A stretch of DNA of 64,000 bases from Gracilariopsis chorda (Eukaryota; Rhodophyta; Florideophyceae; Gracilariales; Gracilariaceae), in the NCBI GenBank assembly GCA_003194525.1, contig NBIV01000112.1, positions 1 through 64,000 on the forward strand, in the 5' to 3' direction. Shown piece by piece: positions 34,335 to 45,146 of the stretch (positions are counted from its first letter, which is position 1; each line of letters opens with the position of its first letter). Under the pieces are notes generated by a model. That model did not search any database and had not been told where the DNA came from. It saw only the letters and a program-made list of their open reading frames with translations. Both the position numbers and the translations under genes were made by a program.

Positions 34335-35567
34335 ATGGCGTGTTCATGGTACTCCTGCCGAGGGTCTGCTTCCCCGGAAGGGAGTGGGCTCTCTTTCGAT
34401 GGGTGTTCAGTGGACATTCGGAAGTTTTTTTTCTACTACGAAAACGTCACTACACGCGGTAAGTCGGACGAAGACCGCGCCTTGGATCTACTTGGATACT
34501 TGGAAGGGGAAGCGTTCGAGTTCCATTATGACAATTTTTCTCTCGATGGAGAGCTCAGTGAAGAGGCTCGCCACTATGCCGTCGTTAGAGCCGAGTTTCT
34601 GGAGCGCTTCGGCTCCGCTGAGGAGCCCGAGGAGAATATTCGCCAGGCGGTATCTTCACGCTTAGACTACGGGGATCTTCTGGGATCACTGAAGCGTATG
34701 GATACCTGCTTTAAGAAGGCGGGATTCAACGAGAAAGCAAGGTTTGGACTTCTTCGCAACGCCGTGATGGAGTTTGGGGACCTGGCGCAATTCGTTGTCT
34801 TTCGGGGTGCGAGTGACTACGAATCCCTGAGGAACCTGGTGCGCTCTTTCGTCGCCGGAAGGAAAGGTTTGGGGTCTCATGGTGCCCTACATGTCCTCTC
34901 ACCCCCAAAGAAGATCCTCTGCAGAGAAAACCGAGCAGAAGCTTCAGCCTCGGACGCTCTAGGAAAACGAGATGATTAAATCACCGATCAGATCGCTCAG
35001 CTCTCGTTATTGGTCAAAAAGAACCAGTCTTCTGGTCCACAAAGCGACCAAGAACAGCTGTGCCCCTACTGCTAGCGCCCCGGACACTATGCGAGCCGGT
35101 GCAGCTTCAATCCTCACCGTGACACTCGGTGTGCGTACTGCGGAAAGGTAGGGCGCTCAGTGTCCACCTGTTGGAAAAAACCGCCTGGTGAGGGCCGGTT
35201 CAAGAATGCCCTTGACGAATCCGGTGCTGAGCTTCGTCCCAGGGCCCGTTCCGGTCAGCCTGCTCCCTCCAGCCAAGTGCCGGGCTCCAAGTTGAACCAG
35301 GTTGGAGTCGTTACGGTGCAACCTGGAGAGGGGGTTGAAGACCTCGTCGCTACTACAAAGCGTACGGCGGATGGCGCCCCAATCGCCAAACAAGCTCGCA
35401 CGTACGGTACAATGGACATGTCGGCGTCGCTACACCCAGATGGTAGGCATCGAGATAACATAGAGGCCTTGAAGCCGACCAAGGCGCATCACAAAACTGT
35501 CTCAAATGCAAAGAAGCCCGTGAAGTGGAAGCAGACTAGTAAGGTTCGACTTCAGGAGCACGCCTGA
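34335..35567 (+). pseudogene. gag: E5 Gag (nonsense codons)
   Basis: The ATG at 34335 starts only two bases after the LTR end CCACCA, so the gag start overlaps the position where the primer site should be. The capsid part (VDIRKFFFYYENV, then ALDLLGYLEGEAFEF, then RFGLLRNAVMEF) runs to TAA at 34977-34979. In the same frame follow a zinc knuckle CPYC-stop-RPGHYASRC (the TAG at 35073-35075 sits inside it) and a second, worn one CAYCGKVGRSVSTC with Ser in place of His. A third stop, TGA, is at 35565-35567. After it the frame goes straight on into the protease, so gag and pol were one polyprotein. Confidence 0.83.
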
Positions 35568-35579
35568 AAGTACAATGTC

Positions 35580-37626
35580 GTGGAGGAGCTTGCTAACGCC
35601 TCCACGGGCATCACATTTGGACAGCTCATCCGTGGAGATGCAGATGACGCCAAGAAAGATATTAGACGCATCTTGTCGGGAAGGGCGGGCCGGAAAGTAG
35701 CGGTGGCACAAACCCTACGACCCGTGAAGAGGCTGAAAGTAATATCGATCAAGGTCTATGGTACAGTGGCTCAAGCGCTTCTGGACTCGGGAGCAGTGCC
35801 AAACCTGATGTCCGCCGAACTGTGTCAGCGCCTCTCTCTGGAGCCTGCTCATACCCCAAAGAAGATCACTACGGCCGACGGCGTTTCTTCGAACTTCATA
35901 GGCGCGCTACGGCAGATTCCAGTCAAGTTTGGTCCTGTCCGAGTTCCTGTAGACTTTCTCATCGTAGATGGAACTCCCTTTGAAATGATAATTGGGTGTC
36001 CAGCTCTCGAGACGTTGCAGGCCCGACTGGACCTGGGAAACCAGGAGGTGACGTTGAACCTTGACGGAAAACCAGTCACCCTGGGTCTCGACTACGAACG
36101 CTCGGACCTGCAAGACCTCATCGCATGGTCAGACACGGATAGTGACGATTTTACTTCAGACTCGGATGTGGCTCCAGACGAGTCGGAGTCTGAAGAGGAG
36201 GACCTAATCGCTGCCTTCGCCAATGGCGTCTATGTCAACTCTCCTTTCCGCGACGGTTACGAAGAGAACAAGTACCTCAACATAGACGAGGCCGATAGTG
36301 AAGGAGGCGGAGTACATAATGTCCTGGTCGTTGAGATGGAGCCAGACAATACCGAGGGAGATGTACACCAAGATCCGCCTTTGCTTATCAACGGAGACGA
36401 AATTCCGGGATACATGCGATCTGAGAGGGTACAAGGAGAAGTAGTTTTCCGTGGTCGGTTTACTAATCACGTCGGGAGCCATAGCGTTCACGAGGAAGGT
36501 GGGAGCGAAGGTGAAAGGCGGTACGAGGATGCAGTGGAGGAAGACGACTCCACAGACTCCTCGGGTCATTCGGTTCCTCTCGACCCGACGTTATACATCC
36601 CCATCAGAGGCGAAACAGTTTTGCTCCAGGACTCTGGGCCCGACCAGCCGGGTGAGAGCCTGAACATTCGGGTATATAGTCGCTTCCCACTGCTGCAGCC
36701 CGGAGATCCACTCCCGATTGATTCTAGTGAGCTACCAGTCGGGGGAAGATTTGTCATACTAAGAGATGAAAACAATGGACCTGTGCTTACATACAATGCG
36801 GACTCACAGGAGGAGCCGGTACCTGTACCGCTTCATAGGGGCCCTAGTCGAGGAGAGGGGAGAAGAATGCACGACAACAGTGAAGATGGGAGCGGGCCAA
36901 ACTCTTCGTCATTCCAGGCAGATGTATCAGAGAGGAATGGCGAGAATGGGGATCAAGGGGAAGAACTCGTGTATACGGACCCGGATGCTACCCCTGAAGA
37001 AGGTGGCGAAGAAGAGCTCCCTGATCTCCTGGTAGAGGACATGAATAACCCCGAGTCAGAGTACGCCGAAGTGATACGAAAGGAAGAGGAAGGCCTCGAG
37101 CATGATGGGCACATCCTGGACAGGTTAACCCACCTCCCCGCAACAGGGCAAGGAGAGATTGCAGATGCTCTCCAAGACTTAAGAGTAGTAGCGTGGTCCC
37201 TGGACGACCTGCGTCCCTCGGATGTTCCTATCATGCACGAGTTTTTGCTGAGCAACGATGCGCCAATATCGTCATCAGTCCGCCGCCTTCCACCAATGCA
37301 TGACAAGTTTGTCAAGCAGGAAGTGGAAAATATGTTGTCTGCAGGAATTATCACCCCCGCCCGCTCGGCGTGGTCATTCCCAGTCGTTATGGCCACAAAG
37401 AAAGATGGCCAGCCGCGCTTCTGTGTGGAATATCGTACTCTGAATAAGAGAATGAAAGCGGATAGGTGGCGACTTCCTCATATGGAACAGATCTTCGACG
37501 ACCTCAGAGGAAATTCTTTCTTCACAACTCTGGACCTTTTCTCGGGGTACTGGCAAATTCGCATGTCCCCAGAATGCAAGGAAATGACTACATTCGTCTG
37601 CCGACAGGGAACGTTTCAATTCGAGG
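35580..37626 (+). pseudogene. pol: E5 pol, protease, acidic spacer and first half of RT
   Basis: Continues the gag frame after the TGA at 35565; the GTG at 35580 is not a true start. The protease has ALLDSGAVPNLM (catalytic Asp) and MIIGCPALE. A spacer of roughly 350 residues, very rich in Asp, Glu, Ser and Gly, separates it from RT. RT begins with RSAWSFPVVMATKKDG, FCVEYRTLNKRM and FFTTLDLFSGYWQ (first catalytic Asp), and is cut after GTFQFE by the solo LTR. The coding sequence on the two sides joins exactly when one copy of the CGAGG duplication is removed. Confidence 0.88.
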
Positions 37627-38453
37627 TGTAGTGGAACGCCCTCAGGGAGGGATTCTTGGTACTTGATCGTTTTCCCGATAGTATCGGTTGTGTAGTGTGT
37701 ATATGAACTACGCCCCACAATGGTGGGTATGGACACGTGGGACACGGTTTTGGGTCAATTGGCGGTTGGCCACAGTAGTGGATGTTGCCACGAAATGTGG
37801 AATATTTTAGTTAATATTATATATTATTTTCACACCCATTTCTGGGAAGCTAGTACTTAGTGCGACGGCGCACTGCCGTCGCACCAGTAAACCTTCCCCA
37901 ACAAGGGACCCCAACCTGGGGAATTGGCTCTAGTTGTTACCGCTTGCGCGCGTGCTCTACTCCTCCTTGGAGGGAAACGCCGTAAACCACGGGACAACTA
38001 ACCCCCTTGCACATCTAAAGAAGCCCATCCTTGGGAGTATAATTGTTCCAATCATATTGGTGTTTCGCCCTGTATAGGGAGTCCTGTCCACCGGCATTGC
38101 CGTATCTGTTCGTCGCTCTCGCGACTCACATCGTCCTCTCTTCCTCCTCTCCGCCCTTCCTTCTCCCCCTTTTTAGGGTAGCACCTCCCGCTATCCGCGG
38201 CCCTCGTGTGCGCATCCGCTTACACACCCCCACTTACGTGGAAAAATACCTCTACTGATGATTACACCCCGCTCACGCGGATACCGATTCTTCGCCTTCA
38301 CCTCCCTGCGCGAGTCGCGACAGGTGTCCCTGGTCTTACAAACCGGCTTCGCCGTGACACCTCTGGGAGGGCTCTACCCAACTGGGTTCACCGCGTGAGA
38401 GGAAGATCCCGAACGTCTTTCGGTGTTTTTCCCCTTTGGGGCATTGCACCACA
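37627..38453 (+). mobile_element. Solo LTR of the E1 family inside E5
   Basis: An 827-bp sequence, TGTAGTGGAACGCC to GCACCACA, nearly the same as the reverse complement of the E1 LTR (5199-6006). Perfect 5-bp duplications CGAGG flank it (37622-37626 and 38454-38458). A whole element inserted here and its two LTRs recombined, leaving one. It splits the E5 RT between GTFQFE and VMPFGFMNAP. The insertion came after that of E5. Confidence 0.95.
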
Positions 38454-38694
38454 CGAGGTAATGCCTTTCGGATTTATGAATGCCCCAGCAACGTTCCAAA
38501 GAATGATGGACACCATCCTAGACGAGCATGAGTATGTCAGAGTCTATATCGACGATGTTGTCATCTTCTCGCGTACACTGGAGGAACATATACAGCATAT
38601 CACGAATGTGCTACAGACGATCGCCATACACGGACTTAAGCTGAAAATAGCTAAATGCAGCTTTGCTTTGCGCAGTCGATTATTTCATTGCTAG
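38454..38694 (+). pseudogene. pol: E5 pol, second half of RT palm
   Basis: Resumes the RT with MPFGFMNAPATFQRMMD, then the catalytic box VYIDDVVIFSRTLEEHI (about 38550-38590), then KLKIAKCSFA. Near 38660-38670 the frame shifts by one base; the ORF as read ends at 38694 out of frame. Confidence 0.88.
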
Positions 38695-39032
38695 GGCACG
38701 TCGTGGACAGAGAAGGTGTATCGGTGGACCCGACCAAGGTAGAGGGCATACTCAAGGCACCGGAGCCGGGGACGGTGACTGAGCTGAGAAGTTTTCTCGC
38801 GCTCGCGGGGTATTACAGGCGCTTTATACCCAATTTTTCGGGAATTGCAGGCGTACTACATGCCGCAACCTCAAAAAAGAAGAAGTTTACCTTCACGGAT
38901 GAAATGCTCGTGGCATTCCGGGTGCTTAAGGAAAAGCTCACCAGTCCGCCGGTATTGAGGTTCCCAGACTTCAGAGCGCCTTTCTGCGTCGAAACGGATG
39001 CCTCATCTGTTGCCGTAGGCGCGGTTCTGTAA
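38655..39032 (+). pseudogene. pol: E5 pol, RT connection and start of RNase H
   Basis: In the shifted frame the protein continues SLLGHVVDREGVSVDP, then ELRSFLALAGYYRRFIPNFS (connection), then RAPFCVETDASSVAVGAVL, the first RNase H strand with its catalytic Asp. TAA at 39030-39032 interrupts it where related elements have Gln. Confidence 0.85.
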
Positions 39033-41198
39033 CAGAAGAAAGAAGATGGGATGTTCCATCCCGTTCAGTTCGCTAGCAGGACGATGAGCGAGGCCGGAAA
39101 GAGGTACTCCGTATGTGAAAAGGAAGCTCTGGCGGTGGTTTTCGCCCTGAAGAAGTTTCGTATTTACCTACTCGGAGCCGCTCCGTTTCAGCTGGTTACT
39201 GATCACCAAGCACTGAGCTATGCGTTCAAGAAGAAAGACGTGCACGGCCGCCTGGCTCGCTGGCTCGACCTCTTTGCCGAATACGAGTTTGACATCGTGT
39301 ACAGGTTTGGCGCTCGGAACTCTGCTGCTGATTACCTCTCACGTTATGCTGACTGCAAAGAAGCCGCAGATCAGGCCGTTGAGGTGCTGAATGTGCAGGA
39401 TGCAGGGTACGTTCATGGGCTGGAGCCCTACTACGCCAACATTGCACGCCACATCAGCGGCATGCCTTTCGAAGAGCCCGACACCAAGTTGAGGATTGCA
39501 GTAAAGAGAAACTCAGGAAAATTTGTTGTCTGGGAAAGAAGATTGTTTCGAAAAACGCCCGATGGCTTGCGTGCCGTTCCATCCGTTGAGGAGCGTGAGC
39601 CATTGCTAAGGATGTTTCATGACGACATGGGACATTGGGTCTTCGCGGCTACGAGAAAATTTGTCACGGATCGATTCTGGTGGCCTGGCCTCATTGCAAA
39701 AATATCGAATTACGTCAAAAGCTGCAAGGAATGTCAACTATCAAAGCCTCTGACATCCTACCAAGCCGGGCAGCGTTTTCCGTTGACCGGAATATTTCAT
39801 GTATTTTCTTTGGATTTTGCTGGCCCTTTCCCGGTCACAATGGCCGGAAACAAGTTCATGCTCGTTGGGGTGGAGCACCTGACTGGCTGGCCTATAGCCG
39901 TGGCCACCCCAAACTCTACGGCTGCAGTGGTGCTCGATTTTATCAGGACCCAGATCATTGACCCCTTTGGCTTTCCCCGCGTAATCGTATCGGACAATGC
40001 CACGTCGTTCATGGCAAAAGCGGTGCAGGAGTTCGTTGAGAGCAAGGGGATCCAATGGAAACCGACTCTTGCATACGCCCCTATGTCGAAAGGGTGTGCT
40101 GAGAGAATGGTTGGCACTATTAAACATTCATTGGCAAAGGTTGTCACAAGTGGAAATATGCAGTGGGATGAAGCAATACCAAACGTTTTGTACGGATATA
40201 GACGCCGCAAAATGAGAGAAGGGCATTCACCCTTCGAACTTCTTTACGGAACAATGCCACGCATGCATCCCTCCGATCCGGTCACTTTGCTTCGTGTGTC
40301 TACTCCGCTTCATCGTCGGGTGGAAGTTTTGGCGGACTTAGCTCACCGCGCTCAACGAGTTGTATCGCAACCAATCCGCGAAGATAACAAGAAGTACGTA
40401 CACAGGTTTCGGGTAGGGGATCAGGTGTTGGTGATGCGTGGAAAGGCTCGGAACCCGAACGTGAAATGGCCTGCGTTCAGATCAAAGTATTACGGACCCT
40501 GCCGCGTAGTCAAAGCTAAACACCCACGCTACGAACTCATGTCAGAAGGAAACCACTTCACTCGGGAAGGAATTCACGCACGCCGCCTGATGCTTTACAA
40601 CCCATGCCAACCTCACTCATCATCCTGCGTCGTCGTACATGGTCGGAAGTGCTATACCGATACAGACAGGATAAACATGCGCGTGAATATGGTGCTTCAC
40701 CATGAGGAAGAGGAATATATGGTAGATTTAGGATCCAACCCGATCGTATTACCGATGATGGTCAACTACGGCCTTTGCGACCAAGATGATAACCTGCAAA
40801 TGCTTTTCGTTGCTGGAAGACCAATATCTGCCTGGCTCGCACCGCTTGGTGAACCCGGGCATGTTCGTGAGAAGGTTGTGTGGAACCTTCTGCATTTGTG
40901 TTTGTCAATCTACAAGCTTTATGGACCCTATCTCAGGCCGGAAACCTTTCAGACGCTTCTGTCGTTGATTGATCATCTTCACACCGCCATTGGACAGGTT
41001 GTCGGTGTTGAGTTCGTAACTTATCTCTATCATTTAGTCGTGGGACAGTACGGACACTTACCGCCAGAAAAGAAGTACTCGCGTGAAACTACAGAATTCT
41101 TGGCGCAGTTAAGGAGTGGCCGTCAGTTTGTGCAAAGCTATGAGCCGAATCAAAACCGCATGGACATAACATTCACCTTCAGTTTTCGCCCTGTCTAG
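39033..41198 (+). pseudogene. pol: E5 pol, RNase H, integrase and a 190-residue C-terminal tail
   Basis: Open for more than 2.1 kb. RNase H: CEKEALAVVFALKKFRIYL and LVTDHQALSYAF, ending SAADYLSR. Integrase: HHCC finger HDDMGH then CKECQLSK (39615-39740), core motifs SLDFAGPFP (near 39808), VSDNATSFM (near 39988) and CAERMVGTI (near 40097) give the D, D and E. A GxxVLV-like SH3 region follows (VGDQVLVMRGKA). After about 40600 come roughly 190 residues without a chromodomain (FVAGRPISAWLAPLGEP, then FQTLLSLIDHLHTAIGQV), which I cannot match to any family. Ends TAG 41196-41198, 68 bases before the 3' LTR. Confidence 0.88.
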
Positions 41199-41253
41199 AA
41201 CCTACAGTCGATGTCAGTCTATTGGTTCTTGGTCGCCCGGGGAAGCGACCGCT

Positions 41254-41264
41254 AAGGAGGGGAG
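41254..41264 (+). promoter_or_regulatory. Polypurine tract of E5
   Basis: AAGGAGGGGAG, all purine, two bases before the 3' LTR start at 41267. Confidence 0.75.
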
Positions 41265-41266
41265 TC

Positions 41267-42287
41267 TGAAGTGTGTTCGACGCGTTTCGTGCACACGTAA
41301 AGTTTACGGAAGACACTTTGCAACGTGTATGGGTGGGTCGCTGTTGGCAGCAAGGAGGAACTGCCTGTTGCCACTAATTAATATTGACTACGCCTACAAA
41401 ACCCTCCAGTTGAATTTGGAGTGTTCTTCTGTACTCTATATTACTCTTACGGAACTCTTCACCGCTGTTGGGCATGATGTTATTGCTTACCGCTGGTGCA
41501 ATTGTTGGCTACAAAAAGGGCTTACAACGTCAAGAGTTGTGGTTTGTGGTCGTAGCTAGCTATCATGTCTATTGTTATGAGTAAAAATTATGCTTACGCT
41601 GTACGCTAGACACGCAAGTATATGCGCTGCGTATGCGCGTGTAGTCTAGAGGATTGATTAGAATCTAATGCCAAGCTGGCATGTTATGGCACTACTCTTA
41701 GCTAGAGTTAGTTCCTGGTTTTTTTTTCTATAAAAGGCGCCAGAAGTTGGCTTCTGTTCTAACTCCGGCCACCACACCTCCCAGCTCAACCCCAACCTTC
41801 AGGCGTCAACCAGCATCAGCAGTCCTGTCCGTAGGGGTAGCAAACTTGGGCTGGGGTCTTTCAACTACCTTCCTTTGGCCGGCCCGTGTTCCCGGCCTCC
41901 AACCAACAACCCTCCATATCTTGGTGTTTCTTGGCCTTGGTTTCTCCTTTTTTTCTTTAAATTTTTATCTGTTTGATCCTGGAGAAGTGCCTCTGGATCG
42001 TTCATATTTATTTTTATACTTTGTTTTGGGCTGCTGTGCTCACCGAGAAAAGGATTCGTTGATCAAGCCATTCAGCGTGAGATTTATTGTGGATCAATCG
42101 CAGGTGTTGGACTTGGAATCGCTCTGACTCGTCCCGTTATTCGGTTGTTGTTTACGTTTGTCTACTCCGGTGGTTTGAAGGCCCACAGGTGGTCATTGTT
42201 GGTGGCTAGCGCTCCTTGTTTTGCTACGAAGAGGCTATTGTTTTTGTTTTATTTTGGCTTGTAATCGCCGCGCTGTTTTTGCCACCA
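41267..42287 (+). repeat. 3' LTR of E5
   Basis: 1,021 bp, partner of 33312-34332, same TATA box and ends. It is followed by AAATGGTATC, so the first six bases happen to resemble the internal sequence after the 5' LTR. Confidence 0.9.
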
Positions 42288-42504
42288 AAATGGTATCTTC
42301 AGTAAGCATCATTAGAAGGACATCTCTTTGCTTCAAAAAGAAGTTTTTCTCTGCGCCAATATTCCAAGTATTGATCAAAATAATTCAAATTCTTTTCCAA
42401 ACGAAGTCAAACTGTCTGGCAGAAAAAAAATTAATTTTTACAATAGCTTCCGATCCACCTTTACTATAGAGACTTTCGTAAATTGAGCTGTTTGAATCGT
42501 TTTT

Positions 42505-42780
42505 CTAATCAGAATCTGGGGTTTTGTCTTCGAACGAAAAGTTTTCAAATTCTTCCTTACGTTCGATAGACGCATTTAGCGAAATGTCAAGAGCGTTTGT
42601 GACATGTGATGGAGTGATGGGACTCATTGCGAAAATATTGTGGGAAAAAGGAATGTCGTGGATTAATGAGTAGGGAATTGAGGGGGTTGGTATGGTTTCA
42701 TGACGTATTTTCGGGGAAAGTAGAAGAGGTTTAAATACAGATGTGCAATGAGCTGTGTTTTTACGTTTACTCTTGCTCAT
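42505..42780 (-). CDS. Small hypothetical protein
   Basis: 91 residues, ATG to stop, basic N-terminus (MSKSKRKN), Ser/Pro/Ile/His-rich middle and an acidic end. It lies 500 bases after E5 in a region with no other ORF. It could be host-encoded or a chance ORF; no domain is visible. Confidence 0.25.
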   Translation of the reverse strand: MSKSKRKNTAHCTSVFKPLLLSPKIRHETIPTPSIPYSLIHDIPFSHNIFAMSPITPSHVTNALDISLNASIERKEEFENFSFEDKTPDSD

Positions 42781-43058
42781 TACCTTTTTGTCTAGTCATT
42801 TGTTTACAACGTGAATATCTGCTTAGCTACTGTTTTGCTGTATACGCAACTCTATGCTTTTAATGACGAAAGTATATATCTAATTTGCAGACATCAAGTA
42901 CTCCCGGCTTCAACAATGCAGTCACGTATGGCACGCTGGAAATATATAGTTATATGTTTGATGTATTGAACATATGCAATAATTATGTAACTACGTACAC
43001 GCTCTATTGTAAACTGCCACTTGCGCAGCGTGGTGTGTGTCAGTCGCTAATGTTGCGG

Positions 43059-43117
43059 AATGTGCCAGACATTGCTGGAACACACGTGTAGAATGTTCCA
43101 GTAGTGTCTAGCACATT
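43059..43117. repeat. Imperfect inverted repeat (24-bp arms, 11-base loop)
   Basis: Arms 43059-43082 and 43094-43117 pair at 21 of 24 positions around a loop containing CACGTG. It lies about 185 bases upstream of the TATA box at 43302 and may belong to the same LTR remnant. Confidence 0.75.
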
Positions 43118-44172
43118 GCACGCTTTGTTGGCCCAGCAAAGACTACAGTATTTTAGTGATGCTGGCGCAAATTGTCGCTTTATTATTGGTTAGTGTGCAG
43201 CTCCAGAGGTCTCTAGAAGCCAATGGAGTAACCTAGACGCACACATGAGTAACTAGCAAGTAGAAATGCGTATTTGGCTCGTTTGTAGTGCCTCTAAACA
43301 CTATAAAAAGAGGTTCTGAGCTTCGGACTTTGGTCTGAACTCACCTCAACAATCGACCAACATCTAAGCCCCACCCCCTATCAACCTTCAGCCACTTCAA
43401 CTATCATCAACAACCAGTGAGGCGTTCGCCACTGGATAAAGGGCTTCTAGTGAGGCGTGTGCCGCTAGTTGTCCAATAGGGTGGGGAAGTACCGTCGCTA
43501 AGACCGGTTGAAGCGCCTTAGGCGTGGACGGGAGACGGGTAGTGTGTACCAAAGGTGTTTCTGTCGTCTGTGGATAACGGTGTCGGTCAAAAGACCTGGT
43601 GATTTCCGGACGGAAGTACTTGACGGGAAGCTATCCGCAGGTGACGTGCCGTGCAACCTTTCCTGCAAAGGGCCAGCTTGGGTATAGAGTGAAAGCATAT
43701 CCCGCTGTTAGTAGCTCTCCTCGGGAAGCCCTGTAAGGATTGTATGCGCCTGCTTCTGGTTAGTGCAGAGGTAGGTAGGCTGCAGAATCCACTTCACATC
43801 CGGAGTGTCTGACCGGAAGCCGAGGGTCTAACCCTTAGTGATCCTTGACATAATTCTTGGGTTGCGCGCCGTTTCAACAAAGAAGTTAAGAAGTTTTATT
43901 TGGGGATTGAGCCTCTTGCTCTCCCTAGTGTTGTTTTATTTCATCGACTGGGTTTAGTTCTTTTGATCCCACTGTTTTCAACTTGTTTTGGGGCTTTTAG
44001 CTACGAAGAGCACCCTTTTGGCTTTTATTATTACAACTTTTTGGCCCCCTGCGTCACCGTCTCGTGGTGGCGCCCACAGTGTGCACGAAATACTGTAGAT
44101 GTGGTCATTATCATGAATTTGCGGCACCAAAGTGGGGTAGAAGCAATAATTGCGGTTCTGTCTGCTTCTCAA

Positions 44173-44442
44173 CCGGCGATGGCGGAGTGTGGTGAGCGGA
44201 ACTACGACGGCGTAGAGGTGCGCAGCGGTGAAGACTGCTCTTGTGCACAGTGGAGGGAGCGAGCGTTGTTTTCGAGCGCGATGCCAAGGCCCTAGAAGCT
44301 TTCGACTGAGGCAATTCGAGAGTGAGCACGAAAGAAGGGGTCGCCTTCAGCTGACCACTTCTACCGTCCGCGTGGTGGGTCAGCAGACTCTACATTTATT
44401 CGAGGCTGATCTCGCCTCTAGTGAGCTCGTAGGATTAAAATA
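44173..44442 (+). repeat. 270-bp direct repeat, left copy
   Basis: Begins CCGGCGATGGCGGAGTG and ends GTAGGATTAAAATA. It matches 51729-51998 over its whole length with scattered substitutions and equal length. The pair may be LTRs of a small non-autonomous element of about 1.8 kb (once E6 is removed) or two copies of a dispersed repeat. No coding content. Confidence 0.8.
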
Positions 44443-45141
44443 TGGACACACACTCCCCGTTGGGCGTCTTTCCCGTCCGAGTGGATGCAGAAAAGAAGAC
44501 GTATGAACAAATATTTGTCTTGAAGTAGACGTTTGCGCTGGCCGTTAGCAGACTGCGACATAATTTCAACTCATTGCCAATGTTTGCCTCGTCGCAAGTT
44601 CATAGAACAACCGCGCTGCGCTTCAGTCATCCGTTGATCGTCTCTCTGGTAGTGCTAACCATTCTCTCGTAGCTTCACAACCATTCCAAATACAACAAAA
44701 GCTTCCGTGCATGGCTGGAAAGACGCGAACGCTAGTAGGGATGAGTCGTAGCGTGGGTGTGGACATCACAAGAGCGCCCGCGGGCCGGCCCACGTTCACG
44801 CAAGAACCAAGCAACGTACAACGGGTTTGAAGCGCTGTTGTGCGTGCCATATTCTGACCTATGTCAGTTACAGGCGGAGCAAGCAAAGACAGTAATTATC
44901 AGGTCGCGCGAATCGTATGGTCGACTGAAGAAATAGAAGGTTTCAAACACAGCGCATTTTATGCGTCCTTGCGACCCATTCGCGGATCGAAGACCTTCTG
45001 GCACTTTGAGTGAGACTCTCTGGATGGAAATAACAGGCATTCCAATAACATCCGGTTTCGATGTAATTGAAAACGGTGACAAGAACCCAACACAGGTCAG
45101 ATTGCAATACAATGACAGCGCAGTACACACTTTCAAGCAAC
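44443..45141. other. Interval between the left 270-bp repeat and E6
   Basis: No supported ORF. Short unrelated ORFs on both strands (44623-44886, 44961-45149). If the 270-bp repeats are LTRs, this is the left part of their internal region. Confidence 0.4.
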
Positions 45142-45146
45142 GTGCT

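Larger units (their letters stand above)
33312..42287 (+). mobile_element. E5: large Ty3/gypsy element with 1-kb LTRs, split by a solo LTR
   Basis: LTRs of 1,021 bp (33312-34332 and 41267-42287), differing at roughly 15 positions by eye (about 1.5%). The flanks AAGTG (33307-33311) and AAATG (42288-42292) match at four of five bases, an imperfect target duplication. The internal part encodes gag, protease, an unusually long acidic spacer, RT, RNase H, integrase and a 190-residue tail, originally in one frame. A solo LTR of another family sits inside the RT (37627-38453). Three stops in gag-pro, one frameshift near 38660 and one stop at 39030 add to the damage. Without the solo LTR the element is about 8.1 kb. 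Confidence 0.92.
42288..44172. other. Gap with promoter-like LTR remnant
   Basis: A minus-strand ORF 42505-42780 (91 residues, starting MSKSKRKNTAHC, ending in an acidic EDKTPDSD) may be a small host gene, unrecognised. From about 43190 to 44070 the sequence resembles the E5 LTR in layout: CCAATGG near 43222, TATAAAAA at 43302-43309, then a C/A-rich leader with CAACCTTCAG, and near its end CTTGTTTTG and GCTACGAAGAG, both also found at the end of the E5 LTR. It is probably a diverged solo LTR. Its borders cannot be fixed. Confidence 0.45.

Noticed and set aside
34977..35567. Stop-codon readthrough or an altered genetic code in E5
   Set aside because: The three in-frame stops are TAA, TAG and TGA, and one lies inside a zinc knuckle. 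Decay is simpler.
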